Positions 9,791 through 18,195 are shown, counted from the first letter of the stretch. The stretch: DNA of 23,336 bases from Chara braunii (GCA_003427395.1 BFEA01000131.1:2964423-2987758); one strand, 5' to 3'. A program made the numbers and translations. Notes: generated by a model from the letters alone, not told the origin.

Positions 9791-10183
9791 AGGTTCTGGG
9801 GGTATCCCTGCAAGGAAGAGCCTTAATCTTGAATACGTCTGTTTTTTCTAATTTGTGGTATGCTAGCGCGATTAGACCATTGGACAAGCAATCATATGGC
9901 TGCATTAGAAGTGCGGGAACTAGATACCTTTGGAAAGACGCTTTTATTGAATACATTGGCTACATACCTAAATTTTCATGGAACAAAGTGGTGGACTCCA
10001 AAAATCATGGGGGATTGCCAATGGGTTTCCAAGACCCAAAAACGCAAATTAATGCGCTGCTAGCCAGGTTTCCCATTAACCTCCTCTTTGAAGAAGGGGG
10101 TCACCCATGGGTATATTTGACCTTGGAGAAGCTCAGGAGATCCTGGGGCTTAAAGAGTTGGGAGATGTAGGAGTCGCTTGCTG
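9791..10183 (+). pseudogene. LINE ORF2 remnant: region after RT, frameshifted
   Basis: At about 9790-9805 the homology moves from the frame of the RT domain (ending MAKLQKWQRFWG) to another (VLGVSLQGRALILNTSVFSN), which implies a small indel. That frame continues with LWYASAIRPLDKQ, RSAGTRYLWKD and SWNKVVDSKNHGGL...DPKTQINALLARF. This matches the segment that in plant LINEs follows the RT and reads LSLAGR..LNT...LWY...W..V..PK..GGLG...P..QNRALLAKW. The frame stops at a TAG near 10168. Just downstream a foldback MITE interrupts the LINE. Confidence 0.8.
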
Positions 10184-10190
10184 ACAACGG

Positions 10191-10463
10191 CCATTTCGTC
10201 AAAACGGACATATTATATTTTTTGAACGAAATTAAAATTGAGTTTTTTTACCAAAATCCGGCCCAAATTTTTGGCTTCTGGGGTCCGACATTCTTAAAAC
10301 GCCGGATCCCCTAGATGTATCTGACCTCAAGTTGAAACCAGATACATCTAGGGGGTCGAGGAACGCTGGACCCCCAGAGCCAAAACTTTGGACAGGATTT
10401 CGGCCAAAAAACTCAATTTCAATTTCGTTCAAAAAATATAATATGTTCGTTTTGACGAAATGG
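10191..10463. mobile_element. 273-bp foldback MITE nested in the LINE
   Basis: Two arms of about 130 bases are near-complementary over their whole length. The left arm begins CCATTTCGTCAAAACGGACA at 10191 and the right arm ends with its complement at 10463. The shared order is TATTATATTTTTTGAACGAA, AATTGAGTTTTTT, CCNAAATCC, TTTTGGCT, GGGGTCC and CCCCTAGATGTATCTG, around a 15-base loop at 10324-10338. The termini may extend outward by ACAAC and TTGT. No target duplication could be confirmed. The LINE resumes directly on the right side, so the MITE is younger than the LINE. Its central GATACATC hairpin and GGACGCTGGACCC-like shoulder recur as relics near 12200 and 21590. Confidence 0.85.
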
Positions 10464-10469
10464 TTGTTT

Positions 10470-11975
10470 AACGAAGTCCTTTGTCAAGAAAATAACAAGT
10501 TTGGGGTTGTGGACTGTTATCATGAAAGCATCGCTGGTGATAATGCCAGTGCAAGTTAAAAAACCAGAAACTGTAGACGAAATTTTGAAGCAGCACCTTT
10601 TCGAAAACAATTGGATCAGAGATGAGTATGAAATCCCATGGTCTGCAGACGATACTGAAGGTGCATTTGGCCACAGGTGGATCCAGAGAGCTGTCTCAAG
10701 AGTCAAAGACCTCTGGAACACGGATCTCAAGCAATGACGCAACCCACTGGAACTAATGTGTAAGCTTAGTCATGTACGATAGGTGGAAGACAGGGTTAGA
10801 GCAATCATAAACAGTATACCCGATGACTGGTCCTACAAGCTCCGATATCCTTTGGAGACGCTGGAGGGAAACTGGCTAAACCGTTCCGATACTCAGCGAA
10901 GCAATGTAGTGTAGAAAGTGCTTCAAATCACGGAGGATCGCTCCGTTGTGGCAGCCAAAGGGTTCGTGATTGAAGGGGACAAAGAAAAGTGAAGCATTTT
11001 ATTGTTGGAAGAAGAAAATTTTACATTGATTCATGGACAGTCACAATTTCAGCAGATAGTGGTAGAGGTAAGCAGTCTGGAAAAAGTGACTCTGAGGGAA
11101 GCCTATTTTTGCCGGTAGGGGTGGCACCGGTGTCTAGGCTGCTAGCTTTGCCTTTACATAGGGGGTAGTGTCACCCTGGGGACAAGTAGTATTGCTCTCT
11201 GATAGACTACAAAGCTAAGATTGGATACATGGAACAAATCAAGTTTTGGTCTGTTCCCATCCACGTCAAGAGTGGGTGGGAGCAAGATCAACACAACTCC
11301 CTATATTGCGATGCAAGGACTAACATGATAATAACAAAGAATGTTTGTAAAAATTGGGCAGCCATGAAGAAAATCCCGTTGGTGAAGTTTGCTAACCCGA
11401 CTTGGTTGTAGTCTCACCGATTGGTTCCTACCGCAGACTGGCTTTTACATAATAGAATGCAGGTAGAGGACAAGTCACAAGTGTGAAAAAACTTACGAAT
11501 CGGCAGAGCATCTGTTGTGGGACTGTATTGAATCCAAAAGGCTATGGATGTGGTGGGCAGGACATTGAGAATGGTTTGGTCCTAAGGAAATTAGGTGGGA
11601 TAAAAGGTTTGTGTTAGAAGGTCTCCTCCCTGACGCATCTCCCCAAGGAAGGGATGGGGTTACGTGGCCAATGCAGCAAGGGCGACTATCATGAATGCCA
11701 TTTGGAAGCTACGAAACGACTGACTGTTCAGGAACAAGTTCTCTTCATATTGTTAATTCTGCATACAGTCCTTGGCAATATAAGGTCCATGATTTCAGCG
11801 GATTGGAGAAAGCAGTGCAAAAGATCTACCAGGAAAAACAAGTACCAAGGGTTCTTCTCCACCTAGGATCTTAACGCAGCGCTGATGAGCAGAAATACAA
11901 GGGGAGGAATTGTTTTGTTCCTCTTACTGCTCGACCCCATACCCCCATTAATGGAGTCTCTGACTATTTGAGACG
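10470..11975 (+). pseudogene. LINE ORF2 remnant: C-terminal part with zf-RVT motif
   Basis: Downstream of the MITE, decayed coding sequence continues. It includes PETVDEILKQHLFENNWIRD (10564-10623), AFGHRWIQRAVSRVKDLW, and at 11476-11526 HKCEKTYESAEHLLWDC, the Cys/His cluster of the plant LINE zf-RVT domain, followed by IESKRLWMWW. Just upstream, in another frame, DWLLHNRMQVEDK fits the (W)RLLHNRLQVEDKC lead-in of the same domain. Near the end IVNSAYSPWQYKVHDF and KYKGRNCFVPLTARPHT read on into about 11975. Several stops and frame changes are present. No poly(A) or 3' target duplication was found, so the 3' end is approximate. Confidence 0.75.
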
Positions 11976-12197
11976 ACAATAGTGTGTAGGTCAACGATGC
12001 GCTTTAAGTAATAGTGAAGTCATAAAATATTCTCACTAGCTGCTCATTTAAAACTGTCTTCAAAATCTAATAGCAGGGTTCCCTCATAAAAGCTAGACCA
12101 ATCCGACAAGTAGTTTTAAAGTACGGACTTGAAAATTGTCAGAGGCTAGATATGGTTGTTTCCGTTGGCGTCCTGGATAAGGTGAAGAGGCTTGATT

Positions 12198-12264
12198 ATG
12201 ATACATCTGGACCGATTGGAATGTATCGTCATGGGACGCTGGACCCGGTTTCCAGCATGTGCAG
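12198..12264 (+). repeat. Relic of the foldback MITE family
   Basis: A hairpin pairs ATGATACAT (12198) with ATGTATCGTCAT (ending 12232) around a 14-base loop. It is followed by GGGACGCTGGACCCGGTTTC and CAGCATGTGCAG. The hairpin-plus-shoulder layout matches the centre of the 10191-10463 MITE. The segment 12225-12264 also matches the reverse complement of 21571-21611 at all but a few positions. Confidence 0.6.
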
Positions 12265-12309
12265 CCCCCACAAACAAGATTGGAGCTTAGTCTTTAGAAA
12301 AAAAACTTT

Positions 12310-12317
12310 GTTCTAGC
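12310..12317 (+). repeat. Left target-site duplication of element A
   Basis: GTTCTAGC immediately precedes the left terminus of element A and is repeated exactly at 12669-12676 after the right terminus. Confidence 0.85.
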
Positions 12318-12668
12318 CTACGTAGCACCATGTTCGCGTTCGGAGGCGAACACAAACATGTTCGCCCAAACGCGAACAAGCGCTAAAAACCCTTCGAACG
12401 CGAATATAAAAAAAAAAAAAAAGTTCTCAGAAAAACCTGAAAAATATATGTTACGTAAAATAACAATACGAGCAACTTTCGCCTTGGAGTCATGTTCAAA
12501 TTCATAGCCAATCATGAGTTAAAAATCAAAAACTTATTTTTTTTATTTTTTATTTTTTACAGAAAAAAATTATGTTCGCCCGAACATGTTCGCGAGCTGT
12601 TCGTGCGAACGCCCGAACACGTTTGCGCGAACGTGAAGGGGCGCAAATACGTTCGTCGTGCTATGCAG
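12318..12668. mobile_element. Element A: 351-bp non-autonomous DNA transposon, 8-bp TSD
   Basis: The termini are CTACGTAGCAC on the left and CTGCATAGCAC on the right (read inward on the minus strand), flanked by a perfect 8-bp duplication GTTCTAGC. Inside each end lies an array of GTTCG and its complement CGAAC: by hand I count about 6 in the left 85 bases and 8 in the right 100. The middle is an A run, an AT-rich core and a T run. The core is homologous to that of element B (AGTTCTC, AACTTT, GAGTTAAAAAT), so A and B are one family. An 8-bp duplication fits the hAT superfamily in plants; the terminal sequence is not a classical hAT start, so the assignment is provisional. No coding capacity. 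Confidence 0.85.
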
Positions 12669-12676
12669 GTTCTAGC
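12669..12676 (+). repeat. Right target-site duplication of element A
   Basis: GTTCTAGC, identical to 12310-12317. Confidence 0.85.
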
Positions 12677-12826
12677 TCTTCTAGGAAAAAAATAAATAAA
12701 TAAAATTTAAAATGATCTTGACTTCCCAAAGTCAAAATTTGTTTAACTCCCTGAATTAGTAAGACTTCGGGCAACCCTTCCCCTAGAAAATGAGGCTTTC
12801 CAGAATACAGATTTTTAATAAACTAA

Positions 12827-12834
12827 ATATAAAA
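12827..12834 (+). repeat. Left target-site duplication of element B
   Basis: ATATAAAA precedes the left terminus of element B and is repeated exactly at 13176-13183. The duplicated site lies inside the right LTR-like arm. Confidence 0.85.
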
Positions 12835-13175
12835 CTGTGTAGCACCGTGTTCGGGTTCGGTGACCGAACCCGAACGTTCGGGACCGAACGTGAACGAGCG
12901 TCGAAACTCTCCGAACGCGAAAAAAAAAAAAAAAAAAGTTCTCCAAAAACTCTGAAAAGCACATATGTGATATAAAATAATAATACACACAACTTTTGAA
13001 TTGGAGGAATGCTTAAGTTTGTAACCAAACTCGAGTTAAAAATTAAAACTTCAAAAATTTTTTTTTTTTTTTTTTTAATATGTTCAACCGAACACTTTCG
13101 GGTTGCGTTCGACCGAACACGCGAACATCTTCGGACGTTCGGAAAAACTCCAAACATGTTCGGTGTGCTACACAG
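12835..13175. mobile_element. Element B: 341-bp non-autonomous DNA transposon, 8-bp TSD
   Basis: Both termini begin CTGTGTAGCAC, giving a perfect 11-bp terminal inverted repeat, flanked by ATATAAAA duplications. The left 85 bases hold about 7 and the right 100 about 6 copies of GTTCG/CGAAC, several as adjoining palindromes (CGAACGTTCG at 12879). An A run of 18, an AT-rich core and a T run of about 18 form the middle. The core aligns with that of element A. It has no coding capacity and must have moved with help from an autonomous partner. It splits two blocks of the right LTR-like arm, so it is younger than that arm. Confidence 0.92.
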
Positions 13176-13183
13176 ATATAAAA
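13176..13183 (+). repeat. Right target-site duplication of element B
   Basis: ATATAAAA, identical to 12827-12834. Confidence 0.85.
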
Positions 13184-13686
13184 CTTAAACAAAAAGTTGA
13201 ACTTTGAAAAACCAAAATTTAACTAACCCCTCGGTTTTGTAGAAATTTCGGCAGCGCTTCCCGTAGAGAAAGTTGCTTTCCAAAGTTTATACAAAGCCAA
13301 GTAAAATAAATGATCCCGAAAAATGCGAGAATTGAACTAAGTAAAAAAAAAGTTTGCTAAGAAAATACAAGAATTGAACTAACTTTTATAGCTCTAGCAC
13401 ATGTCGTGCAAACTAATGCAACTACCTATCAAACTGAAACTCGGACTAAGTTGAGCTCATACTCAGCCACATGTAAGTTCATAGCACAATGGTAAGTCCC
13501 TCACTTAATCCTAAGGTTAAACCTTGTCAACAGTAGTTCATAGTCTCTCAATGATTTATCCCTTTTAACCCAACTTACATAAGGCATAGAGCTAGACCAT
13601 TCAACTTAGAAACAAAGTTTAGCTTTGCTATTGAATATACACAAACATAGGGCACCACTATTTTTTTATTTTTGGGCATGCGTCTA

Positions 13687-14368
13687 CAGTCTTCCCCCGA
13701 ACAAAACACACGTATGTAATGTTCGACTTTCCCTGGAAAACTCGATTTTTCGAATAGCTACCGAAAATCCGAAGCTATTCGAATCGTATGCTTCTCTCTT
13801 TCTCTCTCACATACACACACACACACACCTTCCCTGACTCTTCCCGTATCTGGTCACAATCGCTGCAAAAAACAGGATTACCGCGCGCTCTAAGAAACGA
13901 CTGGTCGAAGGCACGACTCGAAGTATTGCGGCTAGAAAACGGGATCACCACGAGCTTTAAGAAACGATAGGCTGAACTAATCCTCTCTCTCTCTCTTTGT
14001 GGCTTCCCTGTCATGGTTTGGCGTGGAGGTCTTCTTGTCGACGTATTGTTGGGCCTCGCTCCACCCCTCTACACATGCAAGATGTATATTTCCGTTTTTT
14101 AGGGGAAATTTTATTTTGGAAACTTTTTCTTTTTTTTCGTAATGAGGATCATTTCTTGATTTATGTGTGTCACTCCAGCTATGACGGATGCCCCAAGGAT
14201 AGACCCGTGGGTAAAAGGGGCATATACCAATGTTTTTTTTTAAGTCCGTTTTCTGAAGTTAGTGTCTAAAACCCATAGCATAACGCACGTGCGTTGTATA
14301 TGAATACAATGCACCTAGTGCGTTGTATTTATATACAAGGCTCGTGTGTTTTATTAAGGGGAAGACTG
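13687..14368. mobile_element. 682-bp TA-flanked element, Tc1/mariner or pogo-like, non-autonomous
   Basis: The termini are a perfect 11-bp inverted repeat CAGTCTTCCCC, extending more loosely through AAAACACACG to almost 28 bases. TA dinucleotides at 13685-13686 and 14369-14370 flank it. TA duplication with CAGT-starting ends is typical of Tc1/mariner and pogo-like elements. The interior holds small inverted repeats (GAATAGCT...AGCTATTC at 13751-13782), a CA microsatellite (13810-13828), a CT run and, near the right end, tandem GTGCGTTGTAT words. Two opposing frames of 60-90 codons have no transposase features. It sits between hairpin units of the right arm. Confidence 0.75.
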
Positions 14369-14598
14369 TAGTCCATTCAACTTAGAAATAAAGCCTAGTC
14401 ACCCTGAACTATTTAAGTAGCCAAGTTATATATCCTTCTCTGTTCCTAGTATTTTAAGGTAGCATGAGACTTAACCATTCAACTTAGAAACAAAGATTAG
14501 CCTGCGTCATTTTACCATCAATTAATATTTTTAACGAGTACTCTCTTCATTGTGATAAGCTATAGCAAGACCATTTACAAACAAAGACTGACTAGCCT

Positions 14599-14606
14599 GT
14601 TCATAA
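14599..14606 (+). repeat. Left target-site duplication of element C
   Basis: GTTCATAA precedes the left terminus of element C and recurs exactly at 15702-15709. Confidence 0.85.
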
Positions 14607-14727
14607 CTGGGTAGCACCACGTACGCGTATGAGGTGTGTATGCGTACGTATGCGCGCGTACGCGTATGTGTCCAAAAACTCGCATACACATATATATATA
14701 ATGTATACGTAATATATATAGTCAGTA

Positions 14728-15393
14728 TTAGTCTCCTCCTCCTCCTCCTTGCCCTCCTCCTCCTCCTTCCGATCGTGATCTTCCTCCTCCTCCTCCTACC
14801 CCTCCTCCTACCCCTCCTCCTCCTCCTCCTCCTCCAGCTGGACAAACAGACAGACAGTACCACGGGCCGAGGAGCAGGACCACAGGTTGTGGTACTGTCT
14901 GTGTGTATGTCCTCCTCCTCCTCCTCCAGCCGATCTTTTTCCTTGTCCTCCTCCTCGACCCGTGGTATTGTCTGTGTGTGTGTCCTGCTTCTCGGCCTGT
15001 GGTACTGTCTCCTCCTCCTCCTCCTACCACTAGCTCTCTCTTTCCTCCTACCCCTCCTTCTACCCCTCCTCCTCCTCCTCCACCCGTGGTACTGTCTGTC
15101 TCCTCCTCCTCCTTCTCCTACCCCTCCTCCTCCGTCGGTGGTACTGTCTGTCTGTCTGTCCTCCCCCTCCTTTCTGTCTGTTTGTCTGTCTGTCTGTCAG
15201 TCAGTCAGTCTGTCTGTCTATTTGTTTGTTTGTCCTCCGCCCGTGGTACTGTCTGGCTGGCTGGCTGGCTGACTGTCTCTTCCTCCTACCCCTCCTCCTC
15301 CGCCCGTGGTACTGGACAGACAGACAGCCAGACAGTACCACGGGCCGAGGAACAGGACGAGGAAGAAGATCGGCAGGAGGAGGAGGAGGAAGA
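14728..15393 (+). repeat. Compound TCC minisatellite with CCCGTGGTACTGTCTG spacer words
   Basis: Runs of TCC triplets alternate with a 16-base word close to CCCGTGGTACTGTCTG. The word occurs in direct orientation near 14886, 14950, 14994, 15081, 15135, 15240 and 15302, and inverted near 14856 and 15334 (CAGTACCACGGGCCGAGG). Extended CTGT, TCAG and GGCTG runs follow some copies. Because both orientations are present, the tract can fold into long hairpins with CAGTACCACGGG stems. Confidence 0.8.
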
Positions 15394-15397
15394 GGCT

Positions 15398-15457
<60 letters not shown>

Positions 15458-15474
15458 TACACACACACATACAC

Positions 15475-15509
<35 letters not shown>

Positions 15510-15512
15510 CCC
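15394..15512 (+). repeat. CT and CA microsatellites
   Basis: A CT run of about 20 bases from 15399 passes directly into a CA run of about 95 bases, interrupted by single T or A substitutions, ending near 15510. Both are inside element C. Confidence 0.9.
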
Positions 15513-15701
15513 CAACCAATCCCAATGCCCACCCCCCAACCCCTACCGGGCAAAAACAAACCCGGGAAATGGCCCGCTGTGACCATGTACGCGGGCTCTA
15601 AATTTGGGTACGCGCGCATACGTATGCGACACGTATGCACATACGTGCATACGCGTATGCACGTATGCGGAGCCCGCGTAGGTGTACACCGTGTTACCCA
15701 G

Positions 15702-15709
15702 GTTCATAA
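15702..15709 (+). repeat. Right target-site duplication of element C
   Basis: GTTCATAA, identical to 14599-14606. Confidence 0.85.
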
Positions 15710-16716
15710 GTGAAATAATAGTAGAGTATAGGTATAACTATTCCTTGGTCCCAACATGTGGGTGGCTCCAGACCAAACCATTCAACTTAGAAACTAAGTC
15801 TGGTCCTTCACCTGATTCCCTCAGAACAAACAAAATGTAATTTTGAACCATTCAAAGCTCAAACTCTCTTTTTCAGAAACAATAAGGAAACATAAGGAGA
15901 CTATACCAGTCAACTAGGAAACAAAACTCAGTCTCATTCATAAAATCCCCAAATAAACCGAGGCGACCAAGCCATTCAACTTAGAAACAAAACTCGGTCC
16001 CTGAAAAAGCATTCGCCTGCAACCCTCGCAAGTTAAAGCAACCAGACCATCCAACTTAGAAACAAAGTTTGATCCTCCAGGCAGTCAAAAATAAACATAG
16101 CACTGGGTCATTCAACTTAGAAACTAAGCCCAACCTTTGGTTGACCCAGACAATTGCAAACAAAACCACCTTCCTCTCACCCTCCCCTAATTCAACCCTT
16201 CTTGAATCTAAATTAAGGCAAATAATAAAAAATAAAACTGAGATTGATAGATTGTGCATGCATTCCTTTACTTAACTCTGATTTAAGTTTAAAATCAAAT
16301 ATAAATTTAGCAGGGATGCATGCGGTATACTCAGTCAAACAGTAGCAAGATGTACAGGTAAGGGTTTTAGCTAGGTTTAAAGAAGGAGATAATGATTATT
16401 ACTCCGTTTCCTGCCTCCAGAACCTCGCCTAGGTTCCGATAGAGTTCCCGCAATCGGTAGGGCAACCTCCCACAGCGGTCTTGGCACAGATTAAGGGTTG
16501 CAATCTCGCCTGCCGCCTTCCTCTCAGAACCAATAGACCAGACTTAGAGTAAGAAGGGCAGGATGAGGAAGATTGAGTCGCTCAAATACAAGAATGGTGC
16601 ACTCCGACTCGTGTGAGAGGGCCTCGATTCCTTGATGCGCCTGAGGGCCCCACAATGGCGACCAAAGTGCATAACAACTTGGTTAACTAAAGTCAAACTG
16701 CCAACCTTCGACTCTC

Positions 16717-16730
16717 TGGCGACTCTCCCG
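16717..16730 (+). other. Primer-binding-site-like motif at the end of the right arm
   Basis: TGGCGACTCTCCCG lies directly after the block shared with the left arm. It resembles the TGGCGACTCTGCTGGGGA type sequence found beside the 5' LTR of plant Ty3/gypsy Tat/Ogre elements (recalled, not searched). The left arm has a weaker counterpart on the minus strand near 4469-4482 (reverse complement of GGGAGAGTGGGAA). Confidence 0.4.
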
Positions 16731-17780
16731 CTCACAGCAAGGTCCCTCCACAACAATCTCGGTTATTCTGCAACACTCGTGACGTCGAGTGCGCTGACTA
16801 TAGGTGAGTCCACAACCTTGCGGCTTGCCTCTAGCTACTTCACACACTAGGACGATCAGGACAATGACCAATGGCTAGGCCTTCACCTTCGCGGTTGACC
16901 TATTGCTGCGCAGGCTGATGGGGCGGGTGCCACACCAGCCAATAGACATATCTGTAGCCACCGTGTGGTAAGTGCACGACGAAACTGCAGTCAAGCTATG
17001 TCATGAAGCTCGAATGTTTGCTGTCGAAAGCCCTTCCGCAATAGTATCGGATGCCCCGCAGCAACACAGACTTGAAGTCCCTCAGTTGCGATAACAGTCT
17101 GCCACCACAGCGACTGTGCGTTGACTGAGCATGTCGCAATAGCTACCAACAGACAGTCTCAAACTCTTATTCTGCTGATCCCCACAAAAAACATGTATGT
17201 ACCCTGATGCCCCCCCCTCCTCCACTCCCATCTGCAGTCACTGGATCCGCTCGCAGTTTCGACCAGGTATACTCGATTCCAAACGCTGCGATCGGGGCAT
17301 GCCATCCCAAGGCAGACTGCAACAGCGACTTAATATTACGAAGTGGGCAAATGGATAACGTCGATCATCATGTTGAGGTGGACGACTGCTAAAATGAGAA
17401 CCACGAAAACGACCGAAATACAGGTGACAATTGTTGAGGCGCGAAGGACAACAGATGAACTGCGCCATCACAAATGTCATCAAGCAGTATCTATCTCGTT
17501 CATTGCAAGCAAGGCCATTAGAGTTGGGGTGACAGTCGGCGCATTTCGAGATGAAATCCACTATCAGTTTGTCACCAACAAGGCGGTCTCTCCGGTGCTA
17601 ACAGAGTTGCACAAAGTGAGAATGAAACTTGCTCTGAATCATGGATAGGTACGCTGTGTCTTTGTCCATGCGCAGTGGCCACAACCCGTACTCGGGTTCA
17701 CAGCGGCTCATACCCCCACGACAGAGACACACACTTTCTACTCTCTTCTTCTTTCTCATCGACTCCCTCGACCACAAGCG
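16731..17780. other. Decayed sequence outside the right arm, no gene recognised
   Basis: Frames at 17343-17648 (plus, 101 codons) and 17238-17561 (minus, 107 codons) overlap on opposite strands; neither contains a domain I recognise. The minus one has a His/Arg-rich piece (SRPPQHDDRRYPF) of the same flavour as 2971-3430. The segment 16802-16880 has a second copy at 19000-19085. Position beyond the PBS-like motif would make this internal retrotransposon sequence, but that is inference. Confidence 0.35.
16802..16880 (+). repeat. Dispersed repeat, copy 1 (pair with 19000-19085)
   Basis: TAGGTGAGTCCACAACCTTG followed by CGGCTTGCCTC aligns with CAGGTAAGTCTCCAACCCTG and CGGCTGGCCTC at 19000, and the match continues weakly through TACTTCACACACTAGGACGATCAGGA against CACTTCCGTCGATAGGATGAGCAAAA, both in two parts. 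Same orientation in both places. Confidence 0.55.
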
Positions 17781-17825
17781 GTTATCGGGTAGCTGAAAAT
17801 TCAGGAATGAAAATTCTGAAATAGA

Positions 17826-18195
17826 GTTTTGGGCAGTCTGAAAATCCTGAATGGTTCTGAAGTGGTGAAAGGTCCGAAGACCCTAAAAACCACCTGTTTG
17901 GGCAGGTTACATCCTGAAGTGGTGAAGGGTGTCCTGAAGTGGTCCAGTGAGAGTTTTGGGCAGTCTAAAAATCCTGAATGGTCATGAAGTGGTGAAAGGT
18001 CTGAAGACCATGAAAACCACCCTTCACCATGTGAGGATGCAGCTTGCTTAAACAGGTGGTTTTTAGGGTCTTCGGAGCTTTCACCACTTCAGGACCATTC
18101 ATAATTTTCAGACCTGAATGGTCCTGAAGTGGTGAAAGGTCCGAAGACCCTGAAAACCACCTGTTTCGGCAGACTGCATCCTGAAGTGGTGATGA
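17826..18195 (+). repeat. Four-copy direct and inverted repeat forming a long foldback
   Basis: A unit of about 75-100 bases with the order TTTTGGGCAGTCTGAAAATC, CTGAATGGT, CTGAAGTGGTGAAAGGTC, GAAGACC and AAAACCACCTGTT occurs directly at 17826-17930 and 17952-18030, inverted at about 18038-18113, and directly at 18114-18195. The third and fourth copies abut, so 18038-18190 can fold into a hairpin with arms of about 75 bases (outer words GATGCAG and CTGCATC). No target duplication was found. Confidence 0.8.

Larger units (their letters stand above)
14607..15701. mobile_element. Element C: 1095-bp non-autonomous DNA transposon with satellite-filled core
   Basis: The termini are CTGGGTAGCAC and CTGGGTAACAC (10 of 11 matching), flanked by a perfect 8-bp duplication GTTCATAA. 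Subterminal arrays consist of GTACG, TACGCGTA and GCATACGT words in both orientations (14618-14680 and 15583-15690), the counterpart of the GTTCG arrays in A and B. The core is entirely simple and compound repeats: a TCC minisatellite with embedded CCCGTGGTACTGTCTG words, then CT and CA microsatellites. Long open frames across it (14634-15272, 14903-15601 and others on both strands) are low-complexity translation, not genes. Confidence 0.9.
13590..16132 (-). repeat. Right array of conserved-loop hairpins (about 9 units, interrupted)
   Basis: On the minus strand the loop TTTGTTTCTAAGTTGAATGG recurs near 13600, 14375, 14475, 15780, 15905, 15975, 16050 and 16110, with a weaker copy near 14570. 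Stems, given on the plus strand: AGCTAGAC/GTTTAGCT (13590, 13617), CCAGAC/GTCTGG (15768, 15798), GAGACT/AGTCTC (15897, 15930), GACCAAG/CTCGGTC with one mismatch (15965, 15993), CAGAC/GTTTG (16043, 16067), TGGGT/GCCCA (16104, 16128). They differ from each other and from those of the left array yet stay complementary. The TA-flanked element and element C have inserted between units, which explains the wider spacing here than in the left array. Confidence 0.75.
12690..16720 (+). mobile_element. LTR-like long repeat, right arm (with nested insertions)
   Basis: This is the inverted counterpart of 4560-6310 (matching blocks are listed there). It is interrupted by element B (12835-13175), a TA-flanked element (13687-14368) and element C (14607-15701). 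With those removed about 1.9 kb remains, close to the left arm. Read on the plus strand it ends at about 16716, directly before TGGCGACTCTCCCG, a motif resembling the one beside plant Tat/Ogre-type LTRs. Its LTR identity rests on that motif and on the two-copy structure; no TG...CA ends were fixed and no gag-pol was identified. Confidence 0.6.

Noticed and set aside
14634-15713. Several open frames of 100-232 codons on both strands
   Set aside because: They are translations of TCC, CT, CTGT and CA repeats inside element C; composition is purely low complexity and both strands are open in parallel.
4560-16720. CRISPR-like array from the regularly spaced TTGTTTCTAAGTTGAATG repeats
   Set aside because: Spacing varies, repeats are imperfect, spacers are AT-rich and related, the setting is eukaryotic and no cas gene is present.
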